Below, one piece after another: positions 10,069 to 21,524 of a stretch of DNA of 64,000 bases. Positions within the stretch are counted from its first letter, which is position 1. The number at the start of each line of letters is the position of its first letter. Location of the stretch: the NCBI GenBank assembly GCA_019649675.1, contig BOWN01000004.1, positions 1-64,000 of the forward strand. The letters are read 5' to 3'. The notes under the pieces are model-generated. The model searched no databases, had not been told where the DNA came from, and saw only the letters and a program-made list of their open reading frames with translations. The translations under genes were made by a program, and so were the position numbers. Origin of the DNA: Cryomorphaceae bacterium. Lineage in GTDB: Bacteria; Bacteroidota; Bacteroidia; Flavobacteriales; UBA7430.

Positions 10069-10826
10069 ATGTATCCAATAAAATAACTGGAATCATTCCT
10101 ACATTCAATGAAGAAAATCATATTGAAGCAGCTATAGATTCTCTTAATTTTACTGATGAAATTATTGTACTTGATTCATTCAGTACAGACACTACCGTAG
10201 AAAGAGCTAAATCAAAAGGCGCTAAAATCTTACAACGAAAATTTGATAATTTCTCAAGCCAAAAAAACTTTGCTATTGAAAATGCTTCACATTCTTGGAT
10301 TTTCCTTTTAGACGCTGACGAAAGAGTAAGTAATGAACTTCAAAAAGAAGTATTAGAAATCATTTCTAAACCCTCAAAATATTCCGCATATTGGATTTTC
10401 AGATCCAATTTCTTTATGAAAAGAAGAATAAAATATAGCGGATGGCAAAATGACAAAGTGATCCGACTCTTTATTAAGGAAAAAAGCCATTATAATGGAA
10501 AATTAGTTCATGAAGAGATCCAAACCCAAGGAGAAATTGGATGGTTAAAAAATAAGCTTGACCACTTTACATACAAAGGATTTAATAGTTACATTCAGAA
10601 AAAAAATCATTACGCTCAACTCCAAGCAAAAGAATTGGCAGAAAAAGGTCTAAAACCGGGAGTATTCCACTTTCTCATTAAACCATTATACCGTTTTATC
10701 AATCACTACTTCTTAAGACGCGGTTTTTTAGACGGTATAGAAGGCTTATTTATTGCCATATTTTCTGCATATTCTATTTTTGCGCGTTACGTAAATTTAT
10801 GGCTCCTAAACAGGGGGCTTAAATAA
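10065..10826 (+). CDS. Glycosyltransferase family 2 (LPS core WaaE-like)
   Basis: ITGIIPTFNEENHIEAAIDSL...DEIIVLDSFSTDTT...LLDADERVS. Confidence 0.9.
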   Translation: MNVSNKITGIIPTFNEENHIEAAIDSLNFTDEIIVLDSFSTDTTVERAKSKGAKILQRKFDNFSSQKNFAIENASHSWIFLLDADERVSNELQKEVLEIISKPSKYSAYWIFRSNFFMKRRIKYSGWQNDKVIRLFIKEKSHYNGKLVHEEIQTQGEIGWLKNKLDHFTYKGFNSYIQKKNHYAQLQAKELAEKGLKPGVFHFLIKPLYRFINHYFLRRGFLDGIEGLFIAIFSAYSIFARYVNLWLLNRGLK

Positions 10827-10870
10827 TGAGATAACCATTTAAAATAACTTCATTTAGCAGGTATTAAAAA

Positions 10871-11434
10871 ATGCAAGATCAAATTAACACAGCAACCGAA
10901 ATACTTAAACAAGGAGGAATTATTCTCTACCCTACAGATACGATCTGGGGAATTGGATGTGATGCCACAAATGAGGAAGCAGTCAAGCGAATTTATAAAC
11001 TGAAAAAACGTAGCGACAGCAAAAGCTTAATTGTTCTGGTAGACAATCATGTTAGACTAGAAAGAACCGTTGAAGCAGTCCCAGAAGTTGCATGGAACAT
11101 CATAGATTATAGTAAAAAACCTGTTACCATAATATACGATAATCCAAAAGGCATTGCAAAAAGTGCAGTAAACAAAGACAATTCTTTAGGCATACGCTTG
11201 GTCAAAGATACATTCTGTAAAAAACTCATTAACAAACTTAACAAACCCATCATTTCAACATCTGCCAACATCTCTGGAGAAAAACAAGCGAACTGTTTTG
11301 CAGAGATTTCTCAAGAGATTAAGAATTCTGTAGATCATATTGTAAATTTGCGCCAAGATGAAAGTGAGCCAAAGCAAAGCTCTACAATTATCAAACTAGA
11401 CCCTTCAGGATTAATAAAAATTATTAGAGAATAA
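10871..11434 (+). CDS. tsaC: L-threonylcarbamoyladenylate synthase (Sua5/YciO/YrdC family)
   Basis: GGIILYPTDTIWGIGCDATNEEAVKRIYKLKKR; ISTSANISGE. Confidence 0.9.
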   Translation: MQDQINTATEILKQGGIILYPTDTIWGIGCDATNEEAVKRIYKLKKRSDSKSLIVLVDNHVRLERTVEAVPEVAWNIIDYSKKPVTIIYDNPKGIAKSAVNKDNSLGIRLVKDTFCKKLINKLNKPIISTSANISGEKQANCFAEISQEIKNSVDHIVNLRQDESEPKQSSTIIKLDPSGLIKIIRE

Positions 11435-11435
11435 A

Positions 11436-12846
11436 TTGATACAACATCTGCAACATAAAATCTTTAAATGCATTTCGGAATGTGCAGATGAACTGGGCTT
11501 AGAAACATACGTAATTGGCGGTTATGTTAGAGATCTACTATTAAAGCGAAAAGAGCCAAAAGACATAGATATTGTATGCGTAGGCAGTGGTATTGAATTG
11601 GCTAAAAAAGTGGCCCATAAGTTACATGGTAAACCAAAAGTTCAAGTCTTTAAAAACTTTGGAACCGCTATGGTAAACCACAAAGACTTAGAAATAGAAT
11701 TTGTAGGTGCACGCAAAGAGTCTTATCAAAAAGATTCAAGGAAACCAAGTGTTGAAAATGGCAGCTTAGAAGACGATCAAAACCGTAGAGACTTTACCAT
11801 TAACACATTAGCACTGTGTTTAAATAAAGATAGATTTGGAGAACTACTTGATCCATTTAATGGCATAAGTGACTTAGAAAAGGGAATCATTAGAACCCCA
11901 TTAGACCCAGATATCACCTATTCTGATGACCCATTAAGAATGATGCGTGCGGTACGTTTTGCAACGCAGCTAGACTTTACCATTGAACAAAGTTCCATAG
12001 AAGCAATAGAACGTAATGCAAAACGCCTAGAAATCATATCTCAGGAAAGGATTATTGATGAATTAAATAAAATTATCCTTGCTGAAATACCTTCCAAAGG
12101 TTTTAAGATACTTTTCAACACCAAACTACTGCATCAGTTCTTCCCAGAGTTTGTTGAATTACATGGGGTTGAAGTTATAAAAGGTAAAAAACACAAAGAC
12201 AACTTTTACCATACCCTCGAAGTTTTAGAAAACCTATCTAAAAAACACCGACAACCTATGGTTGAGATGGGCTGCACTACTACACGATATTGCAAAACCA
12301 GAAACGAAACGATTTGAAGAAGGACACGGATGGACCTTTCACGGTCATGAATTTATAGGATCCAAAATGGTTCCTAAAATTTTTAAACGGCTAAAGCTTC
12401 CTCTAAATGAAAAAATGAAATACGTACAAAAACTTGTACTGCTTCATCTTCGACCTATTGTCCTATCAAAAGACTTTATTAGTGATTCCGCTCTGCGCAG
12501 ACTTTTATTCGATGCTGGAGAAGACTTGGAAGACTTAATGCTCTTGTGCGAAGCAGACATCACATCTAAAAACGAAAAAAAAGTAAAACGATTTCTAAAC
12601 AACTTTCAGATTGTAAGACAAAAATTAAAGGATATTGAAGAGCGAGACCACATTAGAAACTGGCAACCTCCTATTTCTGGTGAGCTTATTATGAATACCT
12701 TTGATATAAAACCTGGTAAAATTGTTGGCGAAATAAAAAACCAAATTCGGGAAGCCATACTCGATGGCGTCATCCCAAATGAATATGATAAAGCTTATAA
12801 CTATATGCTTGAAAAAGCAAAAGAACAAGGCTTAGAGAAACAATAA
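11436..12846 (+). CDS. cca: CCA tRNA nucleotidyltransferase with HD domain (TTG start; frameshift near 12.27-12.32 kb)
   Basis: [32 protein letters not shown]; second [39 protein letters not shown]. Confidence 0.92.
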
Positions 12847-12877
12847 AAGGATTTGTATATTTATTAAAAAAAAGTTT

Positions 12878-13387
12878 ATGACCATATACGGTTTTCGTGT
12901 CATACTTGACTACAATCAAGCAGACATTTTTAGAGATATTGAAATATCAAGTGAAGCAACATTTGAAGACTTTCACAACAGCATAGTACAAGCCTTTGCT
13001 TTAGACTCTGGAGAAATGGCCTCATTTTACAAAAGTGATGAGCAATGGACTCAAGGTGAGGAAATCAGTTTGTTTGCAGTGGACGAAAAAGCCTTTCTGA
13101 TGTCCGACTGGACCATAGAGCAAATGTGTGTAGAAGTAGGTAGCAAAATGCTTTACATCTTCGATTTCCTAAACATGTGGACCTTCTATGTAGAAGTGAT
13201 GAAAATAAATGAGCCTAAAGCAGGCGAATCTTACCCTAGACTGATCTATTCTGAAGGTATCATGCCAGGAGAAAGAGAAAACTTTCAATTTGAAAGTCAC
13301 GAAGATTTAAGTGCGACACCAAAAGAATCTGGACTTTTCGAAGATGATATCTTTGATGACTTTGATGATTTTAACCAATACGAATAG
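12878..13387 (+). CDS. Plasmid pRiA4b ORF-3 family / IS1096 passenger TnpR-like protein
   Basis: YGFRVILDYNQADIFRDIEISSEATFEDFHNSIVQAFAL; YIFDFLNMWTFYVEV; acidic C-terminus. Confidence 0.75.
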   Translation: MTIYGFRVILDYNQADIFRDIEISSEATFEDFHNSIVQAFALDSGEMASFYKSDEQWTQGEEISLFAVDEKAFLMSDWTIEQMCVEVGSKMLYIFDFLNMWTFYVEVMKINEPKAGESYPRLIYSEGIMPGERENFQFESHEDLSATPKESGLFEDDIFDDFDDFNQYE

Positions 13388-13389
13388 GC

Positions 13390-14741
13390 ATGCAAGAAAA
13401 CGTTCGCCTCTTAAAAAATCAAGATTCTTTTTTTAAATCTAAAAAAACACTTTCTATAAACTATAGAAAAGAAAGTTTGATACGTTTAAGAAAGGCCATT
13501 CATGATCATGAAGAAGAAATTATTGATGCCTTATACAAAGACCTTAAAAAACCCAAATTAGAGGCTTACGCCTCGGAAATAGGGGTCATACTTACAGAAC
13601 TAAACTATTTTATTAAAAACATAAAAAAACTTTGTAAACCCAAAAGAGTCAAAAGTGCCTTACTAAATTTTCCTTCTAAAGAATACATCTACCAAGATCC
13701 TTATGGGAAAGTACTCATAATAGCCCCTTGGAATTACCCGTTTCAACTAACCATTAATCCAATGATAGCAGCAATAGCCGCTGGAAATTGCGTGGTATGT
13801 AAACCATCGGAAGTATCTTCAAACACCTCTCAATTAGTCGCAAAAATGATTGCACAAGTGTTTGAACCAGAGCATGTATCTGCTATAGAAGGAGGCATAG
13901 ATCTAACTCAATTTTTATTAAAACAAAAATGGGAGTATATCTTCTTTACAGGAAGCTCAGTTGTAGGTAAAATTGTTATGAAAGCCGCAGCAGAACAGCT
14001 CTGCCCTATTACATTAGAGCTTGGAGGTAAAAGTCCTGTGATCGTAAATAAAGATGCGAAATTAAAACAAAGCGCAAAACGAATCGCTTGGGGAAAACTA
14101 TTCAATGCTGGGCAAACTTGCATAGCACCAGACTACATTTACGTTCACGAATCGGTAAAAAAGAATTTACAGCCCTGCTCATTGCCGAATTTAAAGCTGC
14201 TCTAGGTGAAAATCATCAGCAAAGTAAAGATTATGCACGTATTGTAAATAATAAGCACTACGACCGTATTATGGCACTGCTCGACAAAGAAAAAGTTGTG
14301 TATGGCGGTAAACACAGTGCTGAAGAAAAGTATATAGAACCTACTCTACTTAATGATATAGATTGGGATTCAAAAAGTATGAAAGAAGAAATTTTTGGGC
14401 CATTACTCCCAATCATGACCTTTACAGACTTAAACACAATAATTGACACCATAAACAAACATGATAAACCTCTTGCTGCCTACTATTTTGGGGAAACCAA
14501 AAAAGACCAAGAAACGTTTTTAAAGCAGCTCTATTTTGGTGGTGGATGCATCAATGACACCGTTATTCATGTGGCCGGAAAAAGCCTTCCATTTGGTGGT
14601 GTCGGAACAAGTGGTATAGGATCTTACCACAGGGCAAAAAGTTTTGAATGTTTTAGCCACCAAAAAGGTATTGTAAAAGAGGCACATGGATCGATATTCC
14701 TATTAGATATGCCCCTTATGCTTCAAAATTACCTTTCATAA
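13390..14741 (+). CDS. Aldehyde dehydrogenase (frameshift at about 14.1-14.2 kb)
   Basis: IAPWNYPFQLTINPMIAAIAAGN, ITLELGGKSPVIV, NAGQTCIAPDY; second ORF with GGGCINDTVIHVAGKSLPFGGVGTSGIG. Confidence 0.93.
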
Positions 14742-14766
14742 AAAAGTTGTTTAAATTCATTAGCTA

Positions 14767-15672
14767 ATGGACAAATACCTCATCCTGATTGCAGGCCCTA
14801 CTGCAGTTGGAAAAACGCAACTTTCACTTTCTATTGCCGAACAATACAAAACAGATATTATATCATGTGATTCCAGGCAATTTTATAAAGAAATGTGTAT
14901 TGGAACTGCAGTCCCTAATGCTGATGAATTATCGAAAATTAAACACCATTTTATTCAAAATTTAAGCATAGAAGACAACTATTCAATAGGACAATTTGAG
15001 CGGGACGCACTTGCAAAAATTGAAGATCTTCACAAAAACAACAATGTGGTCGTGATGGTTGGAGGCTCTGGGATGTACATCGATGCCGTTTGCAAGGGTC
15101 TAGATGATTTCCCTCCAGTACCTGATTCAATTCGTGAGGAATTAAATCTACGTTATCAAAACGAAGGCTTAGATGCATTAAAAGAAGAACTTATGAAGCT
15201 TGACCCAGACTATCATGAACTGGTAGACTCATCAAATCCACACAGAATAATACGCGCCATAGAAGTCTGCATGGTATCAGGTAAACCCTTTACATCCTTT
15301 CGTAAACAACAGTCTAAAAAGAGGAATTTTAAAACAGTTAAAATCATCCTGAATAGAGAAAGAGAGGAATTGTACTCTCGCATCAACAAAAGAGTAGATA
15401 AAATGATGACGGAAGGCCTGTTAGAAGAAGTTAAAAAGCTTTACGATTATAAAGATTATAACGCCCTACAAACTGTTGGTTACAAAGAACTCATTGCCTA
15501 CTTTGATGGCGAATGGGATTTAGAAACTGCCATTGAGGAGATCAAAAAGAATACACGTAGATATGCCAAAAGACAAATGACATGGTTTAGAAGAGACCCA
15601 AGGAATCATTTTTTTAAACCAGAAAATGAATCTGAAATAATGGCATACCTAAAAGAAAATATTACAAATTAA
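14767..15672 (+). CDS. miaA: tRNA dimethylallyltransferase
   Basis: LILIAGPTAVGKTQLS, DIISCDSRQFYKEMCIGTA, NPHRIIRAIEV, RRYAKRQMTWFRRD. Confidence 0.96.
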   Translation: MDKYLILIAGPTAVGKTQLSLSIAEQYKTDIISCDSRQFYKEMCIGTAVPNADELSKIKHHFIQNLSIEDNYSIGQFERDALAKIEDLHKNNNVVVMVGGSGMYIDAVCKGLDDFPPVPDSIREELNLRYQNEGLDALKEELMKLDPDYHELVDSSNPHRIIRAIEVCMVSGKPFTSFRKQQSKKRNFKTVKIILNREREELYSRINKRVDKMMTEGLLEEVKKLYDYKDYNALQTVGYKELIAYFDGEWDLETAIEEIKKNTRRYAKRQMTWFRRDPRNHFFKPENESEIMAYLKENITN

Positions 15673-16571
15673 TCTTTAAGCCATCATCAGCCATAACAGT
15701 ATTATCAAACACCAATTTTGCTTCATCTAAAAGTAATTTTAAATCGGAGTATCGCGCTGAATAATGACCTAACAAAAGCATTTTAACATCTGCTTTTTTT
15801 GCAATTAATGCTGCTTGTTCGGCTGTAGAATGTTTGGTTTTTTTAGCTAAAGCCTCGCTATCCTTTGCAAAGGTAGCTTCATGATAAAGCAAATCTGCAC
15901 CCTTAATAAAATCACATAGAGCTGGGTAGTACATCGTATCAGAACAGTAGGCGTATGAAAGTGAAGGTTCAGGATCAAAGGTCAATTTCTTATTTTCTAT
16001 AAGAGTACCATCCGCTTTAATATAGTCGGCACCATCCTTAATTTTATTTAACTCATAAACTGGTACCTCAAAAGCATCTATAGCTTTGCGATTTATTTTT
16101 CGAGGTTTAATTTTTCTTTAACTAAGAAGCCGCAGGTATCAATAGAATGACGGAGCGGAAATGAATGAACTTCTACCCTTTTATCTTCAAATAAAAGTGC
16201 AGGAGACTTAAAATTTAGAGGGTGAAAATTAAGCTTATAACTTAAGTAAGTATTAGATGCATTAAATAAAGATTGTAAAATGTTTAAAAGATCAGCTGGG
16301 GCATATAAATCAAGTTCTTTTTCTTTCCCAAGAGATGAAATGTAGACAACAATCCGGGTAATCCAAAATAGTGATCACCATGCAGATGAGAAATAAAAAC
16401 AGCTTGAATTTTTGCATGCGTATTTTATTTTTACGCAACTGGACCTGTGTTCCTTCCCCACAATCTATCAAAAAACAACGGTCTTGAACTTTTACTACTT
16501 GTGAGAGTATGATTTCTATAAGAAGTCGGAGAAGCTGAGCCACATCCTAAAACAGTTATTTCAAAACTCAT
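15662..16571 (-). CDS. rnz: Ribonuclease Z (multiple frameshifts)
   Basis: ATG at 16571 gives [37 protein letters not shown]-term DLLYHEATF...[28 protein letters not shown]. Confidence 0.9.
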
Positions 16572-16661
16572 AAAACTGAGATATTTTAATAAAATGTAAA
16601 ACTAAAAAAATAGCTTCTCAAACAAATGAGAAGCTATAAATTCTATAAAATAAAAATTAAA

Positions 16662-19315
16662 TTAATTTCCAGGATAATAAAACGTCACTGAAGAATTTAA
16701 CTTAGCCTGATAGCCTTCACCCGAAATAAGATCTCCAATACCATTGTAATCCCATTCAGGGAGATATGCAGTACCATCAAAAGTTTTAACAATAACAATT
16801 TCATTTAAGATAGGTGCTAACATTTGCTCTAAATTACCCGAAGAGTCTCTTAAGTAAGAAAACATATTCCAACCAGCATTTAATTCCATCTGATAAGCTT
16901 GTGGAAGTAATTTCGTTCCAGTAATTGTTAAGTCGTTTGCAGAACTAAGCTTAATCATATAACCTTCACCATTATTTAAATCGCCAATGCCATTAAAATC
17001 GAAATTTGGCAAATAAGCTAATCCTTCACCATCTTTAGCAATTATTAAAGAATTGTATACCGGAGCTAAAACATCATCCATAGAAGGGTTAACTGGTTGG
17101 ATATAGGTAGAAAAAGTATACCAACCCTCAGGTAAATCTATGGTTTGTGAATCTGCTACAGGAGCAAACTCACAGGAACCATCATCTACTTCAGCATCAG
17201 CGTTGTAATTTAGCGCATCAGGATTTGTACAGCCACTAACAGGCTCATCACAATTAAATTCTCCAGCAAATGGTGCACCACCACTAATTAATTCTTGACC
17301 AGAAGCATCACTAATAGTCCAAGACACCTCCGTTGGATAACTCCCTTGTGTTGCTGTTACAGAAACACAACCTTCAGAAGGATTGTAACAAAGAGATGCA
17401 GATTCAGAATAACCAGTTTGAAAAGTAAAAGACTCACCATTTATAATTAAATCTGTCCCATTCCAACCGTCACCATACGAATCAACCATTTCAACACTTA
17501 GCAAGGCCCCTGAACCACATTCAATGTTTCCATCACAATCGTAACCAGGAAGTGGACCATCGCCACCACAATCACCACATTCATCTAATTCAGCACATGA
17601 ACCATCATCTACCTCGGCGGAGGCATTGTAATTACATGCACTAGGATCGGTACAACCACTCACCTGAACATCACAATTAAATTCGCCAGTAAATGGAGCG
17701 CCGCCACTTAGTAATTCTTGTCCAGATGCATTGCTAATTGTCCAAGAAACTTCAGCTGGCCAAGAACCTTCGCTTACATTAACTTCAACACATCCTTCTG
17801 AATAATCGAAACATAAAACTTCTGATCCAGAACTTCCAGTGCTAAGGGTAACTGATATACCATTAACAACTAAATTACTAGCCAGTTCCAGCCGTCACCA
17901 TATGAGTCTAACATTGAATATTTAAGTTTCTCCTGTTAAGCAATTTCCATTACAATCATAACCTGGTGCGGGACCATTCCACCACAGTCACCACATTCAT
18001 CTATTTGAGCACAAGAACCATCGTCAACAGTCGCATTAGCGTTTAATTACAAGCACTAGGATCGGTACAACCAGCCTGAATATCTGCCGCCCAAATAATC
18101 ATCTCCATAGCTCCGTTGTAATTTTCTTCACATGCATCTAAAATTTGTGATTCAGGAAGCTCAAAACCACCACCTGAAGCAGAATTAGGTCTTAATTCGT
18201 AGGTATAACCTAAAGCGCCTAAACCATCGTAGCTCCAGTCTGGCATGGTACCACTGGCTAAATAAAGCGAACCATTGGCATCTCCAGTACCAAATGTAAA
18301 AGGATAGCCATTTGTATTGGTAATGGCATTATTCATAGCATTCCCTAAACTGACTACTTCAGCGTGATCTGGCGTTTGAATGTTTGTATAACCCCAAGGT
18401 CCTAAAACCAAAGCAGAATAGGAATGAATATCCAGATGCCCAAGTAAATTTGGAATAGATTGCATATAATTTTTTAGCACATTGGCCTCATAAGCAGAAA
18501 AAGGATAAGCACCAACATAAATGTCAGAAGAAGGTGAGGTACTGGTACTTTGTCCACCATTCCAGTCAGCATCCCAGTTCCGGTTTAAATCGGTACCAAC
18601 GTATGAAGATCCAGGATTCGGTTGTCTGTTCTTACGCCAATAGCGGTCTGTAGTATGAGAATATACATAACCATCAGGATTTACAATTGGTACGATGTAA
18701 ACATCTACGATATTTAATAAATTTTGAATGAAATTATCCGAGGTGTAATTTTGAGACAATTGATCAGCCAAATAAGTGGTTGCCATCACAGTTACCCACT
18801 CTCTAGCATGCTGGCAGCCATTAAAAAACACAGCAGGTTTGTTATTTCCACCAGTGCTAAACTTAATCCCTCTTATGGATCTATTTTCGTATGATGAGCC
18901 TAAATTAATGAGTGTAGCTATTGAGTTAGAACTGGCTATTTCCTCTAATTTATCCTGAACCTCATCATAAGTTCTATAAATAGTGTACCAAGCTTCACCA
19001 TCGCGTTGAGAACGCATCATGTTCATGTATTGATTTTCGCGATCAATTTTTCTTTCAAGTCTTCTACTAGAGTTTCGTAGATACACCATTGTCTTTGAGC
19101 CAATTCTTAGCTTCTTTATTAACGATAACATCAGGAACACATGCATGACTTCGACAGGATAAATAATTGACATCAAAAGCATCGAGAGCAGATTCTATTT
19201 CTGGTGTTAAAGACTTAATCTTAACAACACTGGTGTTTTCATAAGGCAAACTGTTGTTTTGAGCATACGCCAAAATACAAGAAAACGTTAAAATCAGAGG
19301 GAGGAGACGTTTCAT
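16662..19315 (-). CDS. Secreted M14 family zinc carboxypeptidase with duplicated Cys-rich [11 protein letters not shown]...DDGSC units and C-terminal WN...AYLPEW modules (multiple frameshifts)
   Basis: Signal peptide MKRLLPLILTFSCILAYAQ; GCQHAREWVTVMATTYLADQL, TDLNRNWDADWNGG; frames 19067..19315, 18043..19182, 16662..17663 join. Confidence 0.88.
17166..18060 (-). repeat. Two diverged tandem copies (~430-450 bp each) inside the M14 gene
   Basis: Unit [41 protein letters not shown]...VDSYGDGWNG...GCVSV..GSYPTEVSWTISDASGQELISGGAPFAGEFNCD present at about 17.2-17.65 kb and again, diverged and frameshifted, at about 17.65-18.05 kb. Confidence 0.85.
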
Positions 19316-19402
19316 ATTTTATTTTTTTATAAAGTTACCAAAAAGTATTCCAAAAAAAAAAGCTGCATAAAGCAGCTATTTTTTTCACATTATCTAGGTA
19401 AT

Positions 19403-20239
19403 TTATTTATTCACAACTAAACGTCCAGAATGTGATGCATTAGATGTTGACATTTTGTATAAATAAACACCATTATTAAATAATGAAGTATTCACATTAT
19501 ATGTTTGTTCAGTCTGAACACAACCTTTTAATTGATCAGCATAAACAAGGTTTCCAAGTAAATCATAGATTTCAAGTGAAATATACTTTGCATCGTTATT
19601 GTAAAATGAAAAACTTGCTATCTCTGATGCTGGATTAGGCGACATGACAAAACGATCAAAATTCTCTATATTTTTAGAATCTATACTCAGGTTAGGATTA
19701 TTTTCTGCTGGCTCAACATTAATAAAAAATGTTGGAATAACATCATTTAAAACTGAATAATCACCATTTAGGGCAAGATCTAATAAAACATTACCACCAG
19801 TGTAAGGAATATTGAAATCTACATCAAGATTAATTCCAAGAGGAGCTCCATTAATAGATACTGCAGCTGAAAGAGCTAATTCATATAGACCTGTTTCAGT
19901 TGGTATTCCTGACAATACAACACCACCAGAGGTATTAGCTTCAAAATAACAACTCATTACACTACAGTCGTAAGCCATCCCAGAAGGAGTTGCAACACCT
20001 GTGATTTGAGCAAAATTAAATGGTAAATCTAGTGACTGACCTCCAAGTTCAACAGTAAATGATTCTGGTACATCAAAAATAATAGAATCTATATAATTAG
20101 CATCTAAATAAGCACTCGGCAGTGTAATCTCAGTACTGTCTGCATTATAAGTACTTCCTAAAGGTGGTTCAAATCCTTGCGCAAAGGATAAAGTCACTGT
20201 TAAAAGTGTAAATAAGGGTAATGTAAATACGTTTTTCAT
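19403..20239 (-). CDS. Secreted protein with T9SS type A sorting domain
   Basis: Signal peptide; C-term FVMSPNPASEIASFSFYNNDAKYISLEIYDLLGNLVYADQL...NNGVYLYKMSTSNASHSGRLVVNK. Confidence 0.85.
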   Translation of the reverse strand: MKNVFTLPLFTLLTVTLSFAQGFEPPLGSTYNADSTEITLPSAYLDANYIDSIIFDVPESFTVELGGQSLDLPFNFAQITGVATPSGMAYDCSVMSCYFEANTSGGVVLSGIPTETGLYELALSAAVSINGAPLGINLDVDFNIPYTGGNVLLDLALNGDYSVLNDVIPTFFINVEPAENNPNLSIDSKNIENFDRFVMSPNPASEIASFSFYNNDAKYISLEIYDLLGNLVYADQLKGCVQTEQTYNVNTSLFNNGVYLYKMSTSNASHSGRLVVNK

Positions 20240-20261
20240 AGAAGGGGTAATTAAAGTTGAT

Positions 20262-20585
20262 TTAAAGGTTTTTTTCTAATTCTTCCATGTAAATATAATC
20301 AATTGCTTCAGAAATCGAAGGAACAACTACAAATAGTTCTTCTAAATCACTCATAGACAGCATATTTCCTATCACCACCACAAATGATTTATGAACATCT
20401 AGGTGCGCTTCATTACAATTTGAAAGGGCTAATTTTACAGACTCAGTAAAAGCTATTTTTGAGGCATCAATAATATTATTTTCAGATAAATCAATTGAGT
20501 TCAAAGCAGAGATAAAATCATTTTCATCCCACTTTATAGGTGAATAAAGTGTGTAAGAATCGGCCTTCTTAATATCCCAATACAT
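20262..20585 (-). CDS. Small STAS-like hypothetical protein
   Basis: Length and pattern HKSFVVVIGN...LEELFVVVPSISEAIDYIYMEELEKNL suggest a STAS/anti-anti-sigma-like fold; next to pyrB. Confidence 0.5.
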   Translation of the reverse strand: MYWDIKKADSYTLYSPIKWDENDFISALNSIDLSENNIIDASKIAFTESVKLALSNCNEAHLDVHKSFVVVIGNMLSMSDLEELFVVVPSISEAIDYIYMEELEKNL

Positions 20586-20586
20586 G

Positions 20587-21522
20587 TTAAGATTCTCTTT
20601 TAATTTTTTCGGCCAACAAATAAATAACAGCCATGCGAATGGCAACACCGTTCTCTACTTGTTCTAAGATAATTGATTGATCGCTATCTGCAACATCAGA
20701 AGTAATTTCAACTCCTCGATTAATAGGGCCAGGATGCATAACAACAATTTTGTTTGGTAAAGAATGTAAAAAATCTCCATCCAATCCATACAACATCGTG
20801 TACTCTCTTATAGAAGGGAAATAATTGACTTCCATGCGTTCAAACTGAACTCTTAACATGTTAGCCACATCACACCATTCGAGTGCTTTTCTAAGATCAT
20901 ACTCTACCTTAACCCCTAACTCATCAATATATTTTGGAATTAATGTGGCAGGACCACAAACCATGACTTCAGCGCCTAATTTTTTTAAACAAAATATATT
21001 TGATAAAGCCACTCTAGAATGAGTAATATCGCCAACTATAACTACTTTTTTATCTTTTACTTCACCCAATTCTTCACGAATAGAATACGAGTCTAGTAAA
21101 GCTTGAGTAGGATGCTCGTGAGAACCATCACCAGCATTTACAATTCTGGAGTCGACATGTTCTGATAAAAATTTTGCTGCCCCTGGGTTAGGATGGCGCA
21201 TCACTACCATATCGACCTTCATAGCCAAGATGTTATTAACAGTATCAATTAAGGTTTCGCCTTTTTTGAGAGAAGATGAAGCAGCTGAAAAATTGACAAT
21301 ATCTGCTGACAAACGCTTTTCTGCCAATTCAAAAGAAAGGCGGGTACGTGTAGAATTTTCAAAAAATAAATTGGCGATGGTAATGTCTCTAAGAGATGGG
21401 ACCTTTTTTATAGGTCTGTTTATCACAGATTTAAAATTGTCGGCCGTTTGGAAGATTAAATTTATATCTTCTTTTGACAACTCCTTTATTCCAACCAGAT
21501 GTTTAACACTTAAACCTGCCAT
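20587..21522 (-). CDS. pyrB: Aspartate carbamoyltransferase catalytic subunit
   Basis: FFENSTRTRLSFELAEKRL, GDGSHEHPTQALLDSYSI, MHPGPINRGVEI. Confidence 0.96.
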   Translation of the reverse strand: MAGLSVKHLVGIKELSKEDINLIFQTADNFKSVINRPIKKVPSLRDITIANLFFENSTRTRLSFELAEKRLSADIVNFSAASSSLKKGETLIDTVNNILAMKVDMVVMRHPNPGAAKFLSEHVDSRIVNAGDGSHEHPTQALLDSYSIREELGEVKDKKVVIVGDITHSRVALSNIFCLKKLGAEVMVCGPATLIPKYIDELGVKVEYDLRKALEWCDVANMLRVQFERMEVNYFPSIREYTMLYGLDGDFLHSLPNKIVVMHPGPINRGVEITSDVADSDQSIILEQVENGVAIRMAVIYLLAEKIKRES

Positions 21523-21524
21523 AG

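Noticed and set aside
12878-13387. pRiA4b ORF-3/TnpR-passenger gene as evidence of a mobile element
   Set aside because: No transposase, inverted repeats or target duplication nearby; flanks are housekeeping genes.
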